Positions 53,011-64,000 of a stretch of DNA of 64,000 bases are shown here, in pieces (position 1 is the first letter of the stretch; each line of letters begins with the position of its first letter). The translations under genes were made by a program, and so were the position numbers. Location of the stretch: assembly GCA_018136815.1 (NCBI GenBank), contig CM030931.1, forward strand, positions 629,511 to 693,510, read 5' to 3'. The DNA comes from Isochrysis galbana. Its lineage: Eukaryota; Haptophyta; Isochrysidales; Isochrysidaceae. The notes beneath the pieces are model-generated. The model was given only the letters and a program-made list of their open reading frames with translations. It was not told the origin of the DNA and made no database searches.

Positions 53011-54050
53011 TCCGCCTCCGCCCTCTCCGCCCCTACACCTTCTCCGCCTCCGCCGCGAGCGTCACGCGCGCGGGCACGCGCCGGAGCGCGCGTGTCGGCG
53101 TCGTGCGCGCTTCGTCCGCTCGGTGTGAACTGGTGTTTTGTGTCCGCTTAGCGTTTTCGCACTCAAATTCTAATCCGAGCGATTGTCGCTAATTGACCGG
53201 GTCTTCGTCGCGAGATCGCGATCAAATCGTTTTCAGACGGATCAAATCGTTTTCAGAGAGAGAGGACGGAGGACCGTACGGATGCGCGCCGAGTCGCCAC
53301 CATCGTGAGGAAGACGAGGCAATTACAAGGCCCACTATTATTATTGCAAGGTTATTTGTCTTCTTTTTGGTATATTGTTACAATTAGTTCTCATGTTATT
53401 GAGGTGATTTGTTTTCTTTTTGATCTATTAGTACAATTACAACCAGTCAACTCCAGTTTTCGACAACCAGTCAACTCCAGCTTGGCACACGTCCAGCTTG
53501 CTTGCGAGACGAGGCCGAGGAGAGAGCTGGAGGGTGAGCGAGGAGGGAAGTAGGAGCCTTCTCACTCTGGTAGGCCGATGAGAGGGGGGAACAATCAACC
53601 GGTCCCATGGGGGGTTCCGCCCGTCCTCCGCGAAAAGAGTGAACGCACGGCGTGCACCTTCCTGGAAGTTGCTATGCGCACGCACGGCGCCTCCGCGGGG
53701 GGGGGGGCGCCGGTGCACATCGCGCCGTGCCCACGCACGGCGTGCACATGTGATTGCAAGTCATCACAGGCGCTGTGTAACGAAACATCTCTTATATGGC
53801 CAGTTTACGTAGTTGTGGGCCGCAGGGGCTACATATATGGAACGGGTTGACATGCGCACGCACGGCGTATCCGCGGGGGGACCGATGCACATCGCGCCGT
53901 GCCCACGCACGGCGTGTACATTGTGATTGCAAGTCATCATAGGTACTGCAATGAAACATCTCTTATATGGCCAGTTTACGTAGTTGTGGGCCGCAGGGGT
54001 GCACATCGCGCCGTGCCCATGCACGGCGTGCACCGATGTGATTAGCGAAG

Positions 54051-54430
54051 AAGCTTTGACGGCGTCTCTCTCTTATAATTTTAACAAGATCTAATGTTAA
54101 ACAACTACAATACAACTGTGGACATTTGATCGCTCAATTCTACTGATGTCCCACTATTGACGGAACGACACCTTGATATCACGTCCTGATATCAGTCTAA
54201 GGTCTCCCAAACCTGATTGATATAACCTTTGACCTGACGGCCCATCCGGGCCCTTCGTTCGGGGCCATGCTTTAGCGCGTTTGAATGCCGCCTAGGGTGG
54301 ATTGATTGTTGATTGGGACGAGGCACCGGCGCGCGACGGGCGCGATTGGCGGCGCGGGCGCGGCGGCGGCGGATTTCCTGTGCGATATTCGACAAGGTGC
54401 GCAAGAGGGCGGTGAGGCCGACTATGACCA
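54051..54430. other. Spacer with TGATATCA motifs
   Basis: 54170-54240 contains CTTGATATCACGTCCTGATATC and ACCTGATTGATATAACC followed by CTGACGGCC, like the ends of the 17.6-19.0 kb transposon. No gene is visible. Confidence 0.4.
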
Positions 54431-54693
54431 CATTTTACGCACGGTCTTCGATGGTCAAATAAGGGGCTTGAAATTCGACATTCGGCATTTTGCTGCATTA
54501 TCAAAAATTCGAAAATTTCGCCGGAGGATCCCCATTTTTTTTGCTGATCCATCCTACCGGAATCCATAGGGAGCTTATTCAGCCCTTCATTCTATCCGGT
54601 CAGCATATCCAAAAATCTCGTGATGAATTCTCACTCTTGACTTGGTCATTTTTCACCCATAGAAGTCATTAAAATAGCTGTTTGACCGCCCTA
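54431..54693 (-). repeat. Repeat ending in CTGTTTGACCGCCCTA
   Basis: The terminus at 54678-54693 is the same 15-bp end as at 4691, 6537, 9251 and 62486, but the adjoining sequence (TTTTTCACCCATAGAAGTCA) differs from theirs. Confidence 0.6.
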
Positions 54694-55105
54694 GATAATA
54701 GATATGAACGAAGTTGCAAATTGCAAATTGCTTTGCGCACCTCTTTCCTCCTTCCTCTTTCCTAGCTCGTTTGTCGTTTGTCGTTGGAGCAAACAAAGCA
54801 ATAGAGCAACCCATACGCCATACGACGCTACGACTGCACAGTCCTCGAGAAATTAATGTGAATTCGTGGGTTTCAATGGAGCTCCACTGTCCATCGGCGA
54901 AGAGGCCTCGGGCCCCCACATCTGAGGTATTCCTAACTCCTAATGCTACTGCCACAACTAGAAAACTCTGACGCCCTCTCGACGCGCCAACAAGACTTCT
55001 CCCCATTCTTTTTCTTTTCTTTTTTCTTCTTCTCTTCCCCGCTTCCCCCCTTCCCCTTTCGGCGCTCGCGTCGCCAGCGGCGGCGGCGCCGCGCACGCCC
55101 CACGC
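54694..55105. other. Spacer before the CA tract
   Basis: No gene seen. 54995-55060 is CT-rich. Confidence 0.35.
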
Positions 55106-55107
55106 GC

Positions 55108-55249
<142 letters not shown>

Positions 55250-55418
55250 GAGAGAGAGAGAGAGGGAGAGGGAGAGAGAGAGGGCAGGAGGGAGAGAAAG
55301 AGGGTGAGAGAGAGCACACCCTAGGCCGAAAGGGATCACTCTGAACCCAAAGGTCCACACACGGCGCCGTCTTCGAGAGCAGCCACACAGCAGAGGCTCT
55401 CTCTCTCTGTCTCTCTTG

Positions 55419-58400
55419 ATGTCGTCATACGGCGGACGCGGCTGGCGCCGCGACGGCGGAGGCTACGGCGACGGCTCGCGCCGGGCAGGGGGCGCGTACG
55501 GCGATCCGTGGGCTGGTGGCGGCTATGGTGATGGCTCACGCCAGGTGGGGGGTACATACGGCGATCCATGGGAGGAGGGCAGCTCAGGTCACGGCCGCGG
55601 CGGTAGGGGCGGCCACGGGGGCTTCGGCAGGGGAGGGGGCGGGGGAGGGAAGGGGAGGGGCGGCGGCAAGGGCGGCAAGCCGTTCTGGCGCCAATTTGTG
55701 GACGCATCTGACGACCCGGAAGTGATCGAGTGGTGCCGCTCGACGATTGACGCCTTCCTTGCCTCGGGCGCCCCAAGTGCGCCCATGAGGGAACGGCTGC
55801 CCAACTCGCACCGCAATACGCTTAGGGCGATGGCGCCACGGATGGGTTGCGCGTGGCGGCGGGCGGGGAAGGGTGAGTACGAGCTAGTGCGCGCGGCGCC
55901 CGTCGAAGATCTCTCCACTCTGCGGCGGCAGCTTGTCCAGACCATCTTCCGCCTGTGCGAGGCATCAGGCGGCAAGTGCCCCGCGTCGCACGCATGGCGT
56001 GAGCTCTCGCCGCAGCTGCAGGCGCAGGTGCAGGCCGTGCTGCAGCTTAAGAATCTCAAGGCTCTGCCCAACGCGTGCCCTGCCGAATGCTCGAGCGCGG
56101 GGCTGCGGCTCAACTCGCGTGGCAACACATTCCTACTCGATGGTGTTGACGATGATGATGACGCATGGTTCGTGCGTTTCGACTCCCACACCCTCTCGGA
56201 GGTGCGGCGCGCGCTCGAGGACGCTATCGGCAGGCTTCCACGCCAGCACCGGCTGACGGACGGCGGGGGCTGGTCCTCGGGCGGGCTACGCTTCCTGTCG
56301 ACCACACCGCCGCCCGCCGATGCAGGGCCTCGCGCTACCCTGCAAGCCGAGATGCAGGGCGCCGGATATCGTCGGATGCTACCACTCCGTGCACGGCTGC
56401 CGGCCTTCAACATGGGCGCCGAAGTGTGCGCTGCCGTGCGGGCCTCGCAGGTCAGCATTGTGCTCGGCGCGACGGGCTGCGGCAAGACAACGCAGATCCC
56501 GCAGCTCATTCTTGAGGCCGAGGTGGAGGCCGGACGGCCCTGCCGCATCCTCGCATCGCAGCCCCGCCGCCTTTCCGCATCCTCTGTTGCCGAACGTGTG
56601 GCCGTCGAGCGCGGCTCGCGCCTGGGATCCGTCGTCGGCTACAAGGTTCGCTTTGAGGAGGAGGCGTCGGAGGAGACGCTCCTACTCTTCTGTACCGTCG
56701 GCATTTTGCTCAAGGCGATGCAATCCAATCCCACGCTTGACGGTGCCACACACATCATCGTGGACGAGGTGCGCCCCCGCCGAGCGTGCTCGCATGTGGC
56801 ATGGCACCGCAACCACTGCTGAGCGCGTTGGGCGGCCGAATACCGTCCCGCCGGAGCGCCACCCGCGCGCCCGGATGCCGACTTCGCTTCGCCCGCGTCC
56901 CCATTAAGGTGCATGAGCGCGACCTCCACACGGATTTCTTGCTCTCGCTATTGCGAGTGGCGGCGCGCGAGCGGCCCGACCTGCGCATCATTCTCATGTC
57001 GGCCACGGTAGACCCGACCGCCTTCCGCGAGTACTTCCCTGGAGCGCAAGAGGTGACAATTCCGGGCCGTACCAACTATCCCATCGAGGAGCTCTTCTTG
57101 GAGGATGTGCTCCCACTCTTGCCGCCAGCGTCACCCAATGACCGTAAGCAGCGTGCACCCTCAGCTTTCGCTGACGGGCCGCTGCCGGGTGTGCCGCTTG
57201 ATCCTGCCGGCGTCGCGGCCGCACTCCCGCACACGACGCCGGCCATCGCCGCGCAACTGGCCGCGGCGCACAGCGCAATGGCCGACGACGTGGACTTGGA
57301 CCTCGTGGTGCGCACGGTGTTGCACATCCATTTCCAGCGCGAGGAGGGGGCCGTCCTTGTATTCGTGCCCGGCTGGGCCGAGATTGCCGAGATTGTGAAG
57401 CGGCTCACCTCGTCGACTGCCGCACGCGACCTCCTCGTGCTACCCCTGCACTCGCGCATGCCGACGGCCGAGCAGCGCGAGATCTTCGACTCGCCTCGGG
57501 ACGGCGCGCGCAAGGTTGTCGTTGCGACCATCCTAGCGGAGACATCCATCACTATCGAGGACGTTGTCTATGTGGTCGATACAGGGCGCACCAAGTCCAC
57601 TTCCGTTTCCGCCTCATCGCTTGTGCCGACGCTCCGCACCGTGTGGTACGCACGCGCCAACGGCATGCAGCGCCGCGGCCGCGCGGGGCGCTGCCGGCCG
57701 GGCGTGTGGTACCGCCTCTACTCCTCGCTTCAGTGGGGGGCGCTCGACGAGCACGCCACCCCCGAGATGCTACGCGCGCCCCTCGAGGAGCTGTGCCTCG
57801 AGGTCGGCGCCCTGCGGTTGGGTCCGCCCGAGGAGTTCCTGGCGACAGCCATCTCGCCGCCTGATCCGGCGGCAGTGCGGCGCGCCCTGTCGCTTCTCCG
57901 CCGCCTAGGCGCGATGGCGGACGCGCGTGGCACTGCGCTCACCGCGCTCGGTGAGAGGCTTGCTGCGCTCCGGGTCCACCCGACCTTGGGCAAGATGCTG
58001 CTCTTGGCCGGTTTATTTGGCTGCTACGGTCCCGTCCTCACCATAGCCGCGGCGTTGGGATACCGATCACCTTTCCTCTGCCCTTTGGGCAAGGAGCGCG
58101 AGGCGGACCTGTGCAAGCGCGAGCTAGCGGCGGGCTCCGAGTCCGACCACGTCGCGCTCGCCAACGCCTACGAGGGGTGGCTACGCCACGGGCGCGCGCG
58201 TTTTGCGTCGACACACTTCCTCTCCCACCAGACCCTGAGCTACGTCCACCAATTACGCGGCGAGCTCGCGGACGCTGCGCGCGATGCCTTTAGCGGCTCT
58301 ATTCCGGACGAGTGCTCCACGCCGAGGCAACTAGATGACATCGTGCGCGCTTGCCTCGTGGCGGGCCTGCTGCCTAATGTCGCTTGGCTCCGGCGGTGGG

Positions 58401-58846
58401 GCAAGGGCGAGACCATGGAGGGTCTGCAGGTCACAGCGCATCCCGGGTCGGTCAATTCCCGCGCCTCCGGGTCCCTCGTGGTCTTTTATGACATCCAAGA
58501 GACGAGCGCTCGCTATCTATACGACACGTCGCGCGTGCAGATGGCACCTGTGCTGCTCTTCGCGCACGAGCTCCCAGTGGTCCACCGTGCCCCGCAGCGC
58601 GTGACTGTGCTCCTCGGTGGCCGCTGGCGCATCGCCATCGCCGCCGATGCCGCCGATGAGCTCCTCCGCGTGCGCGAACTGCTTGCGGAGTTCATTCAGC
58701 TCTCGGTCGGAAGGCAACGCACGCCCGCCCACGCTGCCGCCACGAACGCCATCAATCGACTGTTCTCCGACCACGCACCTGTCATTGTGGATGAGGACGA
58801 TGAAGAGAGCGTCGCCGAGCAAGAGGAGGGGCGGTGGCGTCGTTGA
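55419..58846 (+). CDS. DEAH-box (RHA/DHX36-like) RNA helicase
   Basis: Exons 55419-56768 and 56909-58846; the 140-bp phase-0 intron (GTGCGC...TTAAG) splits the motif II string VDE|VHERDLHTDF. About 1095 aa. The N-terminal ~85 residues are Gly/Arg-rich (GRGGRGGHGGFGRGG), an RGG-type RNA-binding tail. Residues ~105-155 resemble an R3H domain (LPNSHRNTLRAMAPRMG). Helicase motifs appear in order: GATGCGKTTQIPQ (I, ~351), SQPRRLSASSVAERVA (Ia), DEVH (II, ~449-452), MSATVD (III), VLVFVPGWAEI (IV), ATILAETSITI (V), QRRGRAGRCRPG (VI, ~703), then the HA2 and OB-type C-terminal parts. DEAH proteins unwind RNA or G-quadruplexes 3'-5' using NTPs. The CT-rich leader ends 4 bp before the ATG. The nearest relative group (DHX9, DHX36, DHX57) cannot be fixed by eye. 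Confidence 0.96.
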
Positions 58847-60140
58847 TGTTGGGGAGAAAGATAGTGTTCATGGAGGACGGCCACGTGCAAGCTGGGCGCG
58901 TGTGAGACTTCGGGGCATTCGGCCGGTGCATCCACCGTCCTGGCGCCCGGCGTAAGGTGCTGTCCGCTCCTTGTGTGTGCCTCCGCTTTCTCTGGCCCAT
59001 TGACGGCGCCAGACCCGTTTGCACCCATGCAGAGTGATGGTGCGCGCAGGGAGCGCATGCAGGTAGCGCGATGCTTCGATGACAGTGACCCAAGAGCGCA
59101 ACGGAAGGGGCGGAGGCGGACGAGCGAGGGACGCAGACTGAAGACTCGATTGCGATGGGAAAAGTCAGCTGTAGTAGTCATAGTGCTGTAATAAGAAAAT
59201 TTTGCAACTGGGATATGGACCCTTGCACTGAGCTGGTGGCCGATGCTGCACGCAGACGCAGGTGAAGGCGCGGGTGAAGATATTCCCGCGGGCCCTGTAG
59301 AGACCGTTGGGATAGGCAGATAAAAAACTTTACGCAGCATTTCCACCCCCCTCGTGAGGCGCTGGAGTTTCTCTGCTGCTTACATAGGAGGGTGACACCC
59401 GGTGACACCCGGAAATGATATTTCAGGGGTTGCAGGTGTCGTCCCGCGTGAGCGAATCTTGTTATCGGGTCAGTTGATGAGCCTCTGTGCCGCAATGAGT
59501 GTCATGGAGTTGGAACGGTTTCCAGGAAGGGCCAAAAGAGTTCCGAAGCGGCTCGAAGCCGGGGGAAGCCCCTTCCCAGGCGTTTCCCCCCGGCGGCTCG
59601 CTACTGGCTACTGGTGTTTCGTCCCGTCGGTCGGGTTTTCTCTTTGGCGCCCCCCCCCCCCCCCCCGCTCCCTCCCCCTCTCTGTCTCTCTTCTCCCTCC
59701 TATGCGAATCCGATGGGGATTTCCTTCTTTTATCATGTATTTAGCAATGTTTTTAAGAGACAAAAAACTGAATTCTGGCGTCCTTCATTCAGCAAAGGAT
59801 GCAATCGCGATTCTTCTGCAATCGCGATTCTTCGTCGTCCGACAACCCTTCCGTGGCAAAGGAGCATGATGGCTCGCCGACCTGCCGGTGTCGGCAGGTG
59901 AAGGCCGTACGCCAACCGCCGCCCCGGCTTTCCACGAGCTCGTGCCACCACCACGTTGGCACCTTGCTGTGCACCTGCCCTCCTTGCCTTTGGCAGTTGC
60001 CAGCCACACCTGCCACTCTACTCAGATGGACATGCATGGCTTCAGTGCTTGGCATGCAAGCCAGCAGCCATATTTCTCGCCATATGGGATTGGCATACCG
60101 GTATTCACGGCGGGGCCGGCGCTTGGTAGCTATGGTGGTT
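58847..60140. other. Gene-free spacer
   Basis: No supported gene. 59649-59665 is a C run; 59793-59833 holds two copies of ATCGCGATTCTTC; 59878-59900 is an inverted repeat CGACCTGCCGGTGTCGGCAGG. The long frames here are in mixed phases without motifs. Confidence 0.4.
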
Positions 60141-60149
60141 GCATTCCTG

Positions 60150-60575
60150 TAGCTGGGGGACCATGGCGCGCGCTTGCGGCCCCTCTTCAGGTCCCCAGGA
60201 GGCCGGCAGGGGCCTGGGAGCGCAGCTCAGGGGGCAGGTGAAGCTGGGGCATGGCCCTGGCCCCTCCCGCCTCTCTCTCGCTGGCTCTCGAGCCTTTGCC
60301 AGTCGACAGGAGCTGGCTGGGGGGTCCTGATCAGGGGGGCCCAGGGGGAGGAGGGGCTGGTCAGAGGGATGGGCAGGCCACGACGGGCCAGGGAGGGCGA
60401 GCCAGGCGGGCCTGTGGGGAGAGGAATGGGTCAGCAGGGCTGTGTGCTCCTGGCAAGCCATCAGGCGTGCCAGGAGAGTGGGTGGTTCCTCCCCCATGGC
60501 AGGGGAGGAGTGGAGAGAGAGGGGGGCTCGTGCCCCCCCATGGGCGAACTAAGTATAAACTTAGTTGCCGCCAGA
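60150..60575 (-). repeat. Inverted copy of the repeat inside the 17.6-19.0 kb transposon
   Basis: Read on the minus strand, AACTAAGTTTATACTTAGTT (60565) and GCCCATGGGGGGGCACGAGC through TTGCCAGGAGCACACAGCCC to CACCTGCCCCCTGAGC match 17730-18145 with scattered differences. This suggests a separate small repeat that can sit inside larger elements. Confidence 0.8.
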
Positions 60576-61270
60576 GGGCAGCTGGAGGCCTGCCGCAGGC
60601 GCGCCATCGTGCGTGCCGCAGGAGAGGGGAGAGAGAGCGCGGAGAAGGGGGTGGGCGTGAGCGAGAGCTCGCGCCCACCGAAAAATCGGTAAGTCTCGCG
60701 CCTGTTTACTGGGATAAGTCGAGACAGAGGCCGCCGCCAGCTCGGGTAGGCATAGGAGGAAGGGGGGAACGGATCACCGGGGGGGAGGGGGGAGGGCACC
60801 GGACCATATCTAAGCCCTTCACCCCAATTCCCCTAGTAGTGCACGGGGGGAGCCGCCCGATGCGCGCAGGGGGAAAAGGGCAGGGGGAGTGGGGGTGTAG
60901 AAAGTATGATACGTGCTACGTGTACGTGTAGTAGGTAGTGGTTCCATTTGCCGCAAGTGCGATAAGAGTATTGAAAGGTTTTCTTTCTCCCGAGGTTTCT
61001 TAGTCATCCCCCACCCCGCTTCCTTACCATGCATGACAAGCGGTAGATAAGCGGCCACCACATCACAACACCCCATTTCCATTGATCTCCGCACATCTTC
61101 CCGTCGATGTGGCATATGCAAATGATATTATGCACGATGGTAGAGCTTGGATGATCGATGTCGCGTCGACTGCAACCAATGGGCAGGCCTATGCCGGTGT
61201 GCTGTGCCCTCGCAGCTCGTCGCCATCCTTGAGCTCACTTCGTCCCCATGCCGTAATTAGCTTGCAACAC
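60576..61270. other. Gene-free spacer downstream of the PsbU-like gene
   Basis: 60960-60995 includes AGTATTGAAAGGTTTT, the inverted form of the CCTTTCAATATTCT end seen near 4150 and 32440. Nothing else is recognised. Confidence 0.4.
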
Positions 61271-62203
61271 TCATTGACGTCGCTCGCGCTGGAGCCGCAC
61301 AATCTCCTCATCCCGAAACGTGTCGCCCCGCTTTGTGTCACCCCCCTTGCCGCGAAAGTAGAACACCGCGTTCTTGTACTGCATGAGATCTGGGTCGCGC
61401 GGACGGACAATGAGGATGCTGTCGTACACCTACACAAACGCTAGATGCCGTCAACTCAGTCCGCGCACGCCTCGGTGATTCTCAAGGCCGCGCCTACTCC
61501 TACGGAGAGTTTATGCGCCCGCGTGTCTTTGTACAAACCTTAAGCTGTTCTCGCTCCGTGTCGCTATCGAGCGCCGCGTACACGGCCTTCTTGGACTCGA
61601 AGGGAGCCTTGCTCATCAACTTGCTTCCTACGCGGCGCAATACGGATGGAAGGACATCACCGTCACCACAAACGGTGCCGGACTGGTCGGCATGTGTTGC
61701 GCCAGTGTGAGCACCGAAGCACCTCGGCCCACCGCTCAGTGCGTGCTGCACCAGAGCATGCTGCGCCTTGGTGCGAGTCCGTTAGCCGCGCGCGTCGAGT
61801 GCTAGTGGCGCGGACCGATGGTCGGATAGAGGCCAGGGAAGACTGTGAAGTCAACCGCCACCACGTTGTTGACGTCGAGCCTATCTGGCGTGTCGGCCGA
61901 TGGTTTTGCAAGCGCAGTCTGTGCGCTCTCGCCTACCACCTCGCTCGCCGAGGCACAGGGCACGCGCTCGTAGTTGGGCCCATAGCAGATGGACTCCTCG
62001 GGCCCTTTCTTGTCAGCCATCATACCCTTTCTTGCAGCAAGGGCTGGGCAGGGCGCGAGGAGCGCGGCGGCGGTGGCGGCGGCGGAGCGATGGAACAGAT
62101 CGCGCCGGCCCCACCCCTCCAACCGCAACCCCTCCGCGCGCGCCGCCGCAGCGAGCACCACGCACAAGCTGAGGAGTGGAGAGCCCCCGCGCATAGCCGC
62201 CAT
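61271..62203 (-). CDS. PSBU: PsbU-like photosystem II extrinsic protein, three exons
   Basis: Exons (minus) 62203-61816, 61627-61539 and 61429-61271; introns 188 and 109 bp, phases 1 and 0, about 211 aa. The core reads RLDVNNVVAVDFTVFPGLYP then TIGSKLMSKAPFES, the DLNN...YPGLYPT...I..APY(K/E)S pattern of PsbU, the small helix-hairpin-helix protein on the luminal face of photosystem II in cyanobacteria and red-lineage algae. The N-terminus has a hydrophobic start (LLSLCVVLAAAARAEG) and later GRRDLFHRSAAATAAALLA ending PALA, like an ER signal plus a twin-arginine lumen signal. The helix-hairpin-helix part after APFES is divergent, and the ~50-residue tail (ILIVRPRDPDLMQYKNAVF) is not like PsbU I know. 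A diverged paralogue is possible. Confidence 0.62.
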
Positions 62204-62485
62204 CAGGGCGCGCGCCGAAGGCGAGAGGACTTCTTCGTCAGAGCTTCCTGGTAGTCTTAGACTACAAGTTTAACCTTAGTGCTGTGGGACCTTGGGCTGC
62301 ATCGGCATCGTAGACTCGTAGACCCTGCCCCGCGATGGGGGTCTTAACTGCTGAAATGCTGAAATGGGGACGAGCATACGATGGGCCGGCCGAGATGGCT
62401 TACCCGATACCGCAGGAATACAACCTACGCGGTTCAACTAAGACACTCGAGGAGGAAAACTTTTGGAAAACGTTGAAGTGGGAAG
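62204..62485. other. Upstream region of the PsbU-like gene
   Basis: A short intergenic stretch with no recognised element. Confidence 0.35.
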
Positions 62486-62720
62486 TAGGGCGGTCAAACA
62501 GAAACAGGGTTTTTTTATTAGGGGTAAGGGTAAGAAAATGACCATCTCAGGATCTCAGGATGGAGAAGAATTGAGGATTTTTTTCGGTAGAAAGTTCCCT
62601 ATACACCCAACAAGCACATATCCGGGGCCCATTAGGACCAAGACCCCCCCCCTTGGGCCCTTGGGCCCTTGGGCCCCCACAACAAAACGTAACCAAATAC
62701 TAAAACAAAACACGCTTAAC
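62486..62720 (+). repeat. Second copy of the 4690-4870 repeat
   Basis: TAGGGCGGTCAAACAG at 62486 is followed by AAAATGACCATCTCAGGATC, ATTTTTTTCGGTAGAAAGTT and CATATCCGGGGCCCATTAGG. A GGGCCCTTG triplication near 62654-62681 is specific to this copy. Confidence 0.8.
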
Positions 62721-64000
62721 GCTTAAGTCGCAAAGGGGCCTACGTTTGCATCTAGGGACACATTTTTGGGGGTGGTGAAGGTTAAGGGTAAAATTGTATA
62801 AGGTGTAGAAAATGGCAATGGGGGGGGTAAAAAAAAGGGAACCTCAAGTTGCACCCTGTCGAACACGCGATGACTACAGGCTCATAGTCCCTCCACCTCT
62901 TCCCCTGCCCCCCTTCTTTCCTTTTTCTTCGGTTTCCGGAGTCCGGCCTCGTTGCGCTACCTGAGGCCTGGTTCAGAGTGTGGGGTCCGGGCAGGCCTTT
63001 TGAACTTTTCGTTGTTGTCGTGTGTGTCTACCTGGCCACGTTCTGTTTGTTTGGGTTGAGTCTAGGTTCCATTGTCTCTAGCATCAACCTTGAGTGGTGT
63101 GTCGGTATCGGTTGTGCATCGAGTGACCAGTGATCATCCAAGGCCCGGCGGCCTGCGTGCCTGCGTGGTCGATCGATGCCCCTCAAGTACTAGCGTTCCT
63201 ACAAATAAAATTTGGGAAAACTTCTTGCTTCTTGAAGCCGAACCTCACGTTGTGATAAGGAGTAGCTGAAGTGCAGAGATCCCGCTTCTGTTTTGTGTTT
63301 CTGTAAGAGCAAGATTGGTCTCACCTTCTAACTTCTCACCTTTACCTTTGTTTGGCCCATGCTGAACTATGCATGTGTATACTTACTTAAAAGAAAGCCC
63401 GAAGAATAGGAATAGGAATCGGGGTGGGAAGCGGAAGGAGAGAGAGCCGCTAGGGCTAGGGGCGATGTCGGCGGTGAGCGGGGGAGTGGCAGTCCCCAGT
63501 AGCTTGTAGCGGGCACCTTCAAGAGTTCGTATTTGAGGAATAATCGTCATGATCACGAGTGGATTCGCATTCGCACCGCACCACAGATTCACGCAAGTAT
63601 CCATAGGCACAGACTAGGCTATGGCTCGTTTTGGCGTGGCAGCCCAGTCACTCTCAGCCGAGCGCGTAAGCGGCGCAATGCGCAAGCAGCCAAACACTGC
63701 CTTCCCACTCTCTCAACGACGCAAGGCAACCGACTGACGACACACGCCCACTTAATCTCGGCCAAACGCTGCTTGCCGCACCACCACTATTCAAGCCGGG
63801 GCCCTCCGCGCGCGAAAGCCCAACCAGCTGCCCTCTTCCACCCCTTACCAAGGCCCCTCGCGATCAGGCTGCCGGCGGGATCCGAGGGGGAACCTTGCGG
63901 GAAGACTCGGGCACCCTCGCGCCATCGGCCGGCGATCCGTGTGGCGCCGAACAGCACCGCGAGGTGCTTGAAAGCCTAGATGAGGCGTGGCGCACAAGCG
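62721..64000. other. Window end: repeats; possible start of an exon near 63870
   Basis: 62880-62960 carries an inverted piece of the 'CCGGAAACCGAAG' family (CTTCGGTTTCCGGAGTCCGG). From about 63870 to the window edge one plus frame reads GDPCGAEQHREVLESLDEAW, which looks protein-like and follows an AG (63866-63867), so an exon may run out of the window. This is weak. Confidence 0.25.

Larger units (their letters stand above)
51626..54050. mobile_element. 2.4-kb long inverted-repeat element with subterminal tandem repeats
   Basis: The left side has ~150-bp units (GCCGTATACGAGATGTTTCG at 51675, related at 51826, partial at 51631), and the right side has inverted partners (ACGAAACATCTCTTATATGG near 53779 and 53951). 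Inside these, 51905-52000 and 53615-53700 are inverted copies (CGCATAGCAACTTCCAGGAA / TTCCTGGAAGTTGCTATGCG), as are 52120-52215 and 53510-53580. The palindrome GCACGCCGTGCGT recurs throughout. The interior (52.2-53.1 kb) is GC-rich minisatellite. I find no transposase and no certain TSD. Confidence 0.7.

Noticed and set aside
52220-53128. PPPPSP-type frame resembling algal cell-wall pherophorins
   Set aside because: The same DNA is open in several frames on both strands because of GC-rich minisatellites; no signal peptide or globular domain is attached.
58696-59346. 216-codon minus-strand frame behind the helicase
   Set aside because: It overlaps the helicase 3' end antisense and has no recognisable domain.

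Overview
This window reads as nuclear DNA of a GC-rich, repeat-laden unicellular eukaryote, most likely a photosynthetic alga of the red plastid lineage; a haptophyte fits best, but the sequence alone cannot fix the species. The grounds are spliced genes with short introns (78-205 bp in the eleven I could place), a luminal photosystem II PsbU-like protein with an apparent ER signal plus Tat-like lumen signal, a plant/algal-type UDP-sugar pyrophosphorylase, a channel-cyclase fusion, a DUF285-type surface-protein relic, and several classes of eukaryotic transposon. Positions below are deduced from reading frame and splice phase, not from transcripts.

Layout. 0-1.6 kb: decayed LINE 3' end and a dispersed repeat. 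1.8-3.8 kb: UDP-sugar pyrophosphorylase (+). 3.9-6.7 kb: tandem and dispersed repeats, including a ~205-bp satellite. 6.9-7.7 kb: radical-SAM-like gene lacking the cluster cysteines, bracketed by a large inverted repeat whose second arm lies beyond a 969-bp TIR element. 11.35-16.7 kb: a four-exon gene joining PPR-like helical repeats, a coiled coil and a SET domain. 17-19.3 kb: a DUF285 gene broken by a frameshift, a stop and a 1365-bp transposon with an 8-bp target duplication. 21.1-21.9 kb: CRAL-TRIO lipid-transfer protein (-). 22.7-23.6 kb: an 830-bp TIR element. 24.8-28.2 kb: voltage-sensor/class III nucleotide cyclase fusion (+). 28.8-32.4 kb: a TIR-bounded block of intronless, minus-strand genes (secreted or membrane proteins, an unknown protein, a zinc-ribbon protein, an IS5-type transposase relic) that looks foreign to its surroundings. 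33.3-34.9 kb: SANT/Tudor-like chromatin protein (+). 35-37 kb: dispersed repeats. 37.06-45.27 kb: a complete-ended Ty3/gypsy chromovirus (LTRs 848/847 bp, 5-bp TSD) that has lost reverse transcriptase but keeps gag, integrase-chromodomain and a piece of a DNA-methyltransferase-like protein. 45.3-46.1 and 50.6-51.5 kb: hAT transposase remnants on either side of a STE20/MST-like kinase with a C-terminal helical-repeat region (47.4-50.1 kb, -). 51.6-54.1 kb: a long inverted-repeat element around GC-rich minisatellites. 55.4-58.8 kb: DEAH/RHA helicase (+). 58.9-61.2 kb: repeats. 61.3-62.2 kb: PsbU-like gene (-). 62.3-64 kb: repeats.

The host genes share no pathway: nucleotide-sugar activation, chromatin or RNA control, lipid transfer, signalling, RNA unwinding and photosynthesis. 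They do share architecture. Several start just after a CT-rich leader, and five of eleven introns begin GTGCGY. Mobile DNA accounts for roughly half of the window. Some long open frames begin at non-ATG codons or lie in low-complexity DNA, and I left those out.
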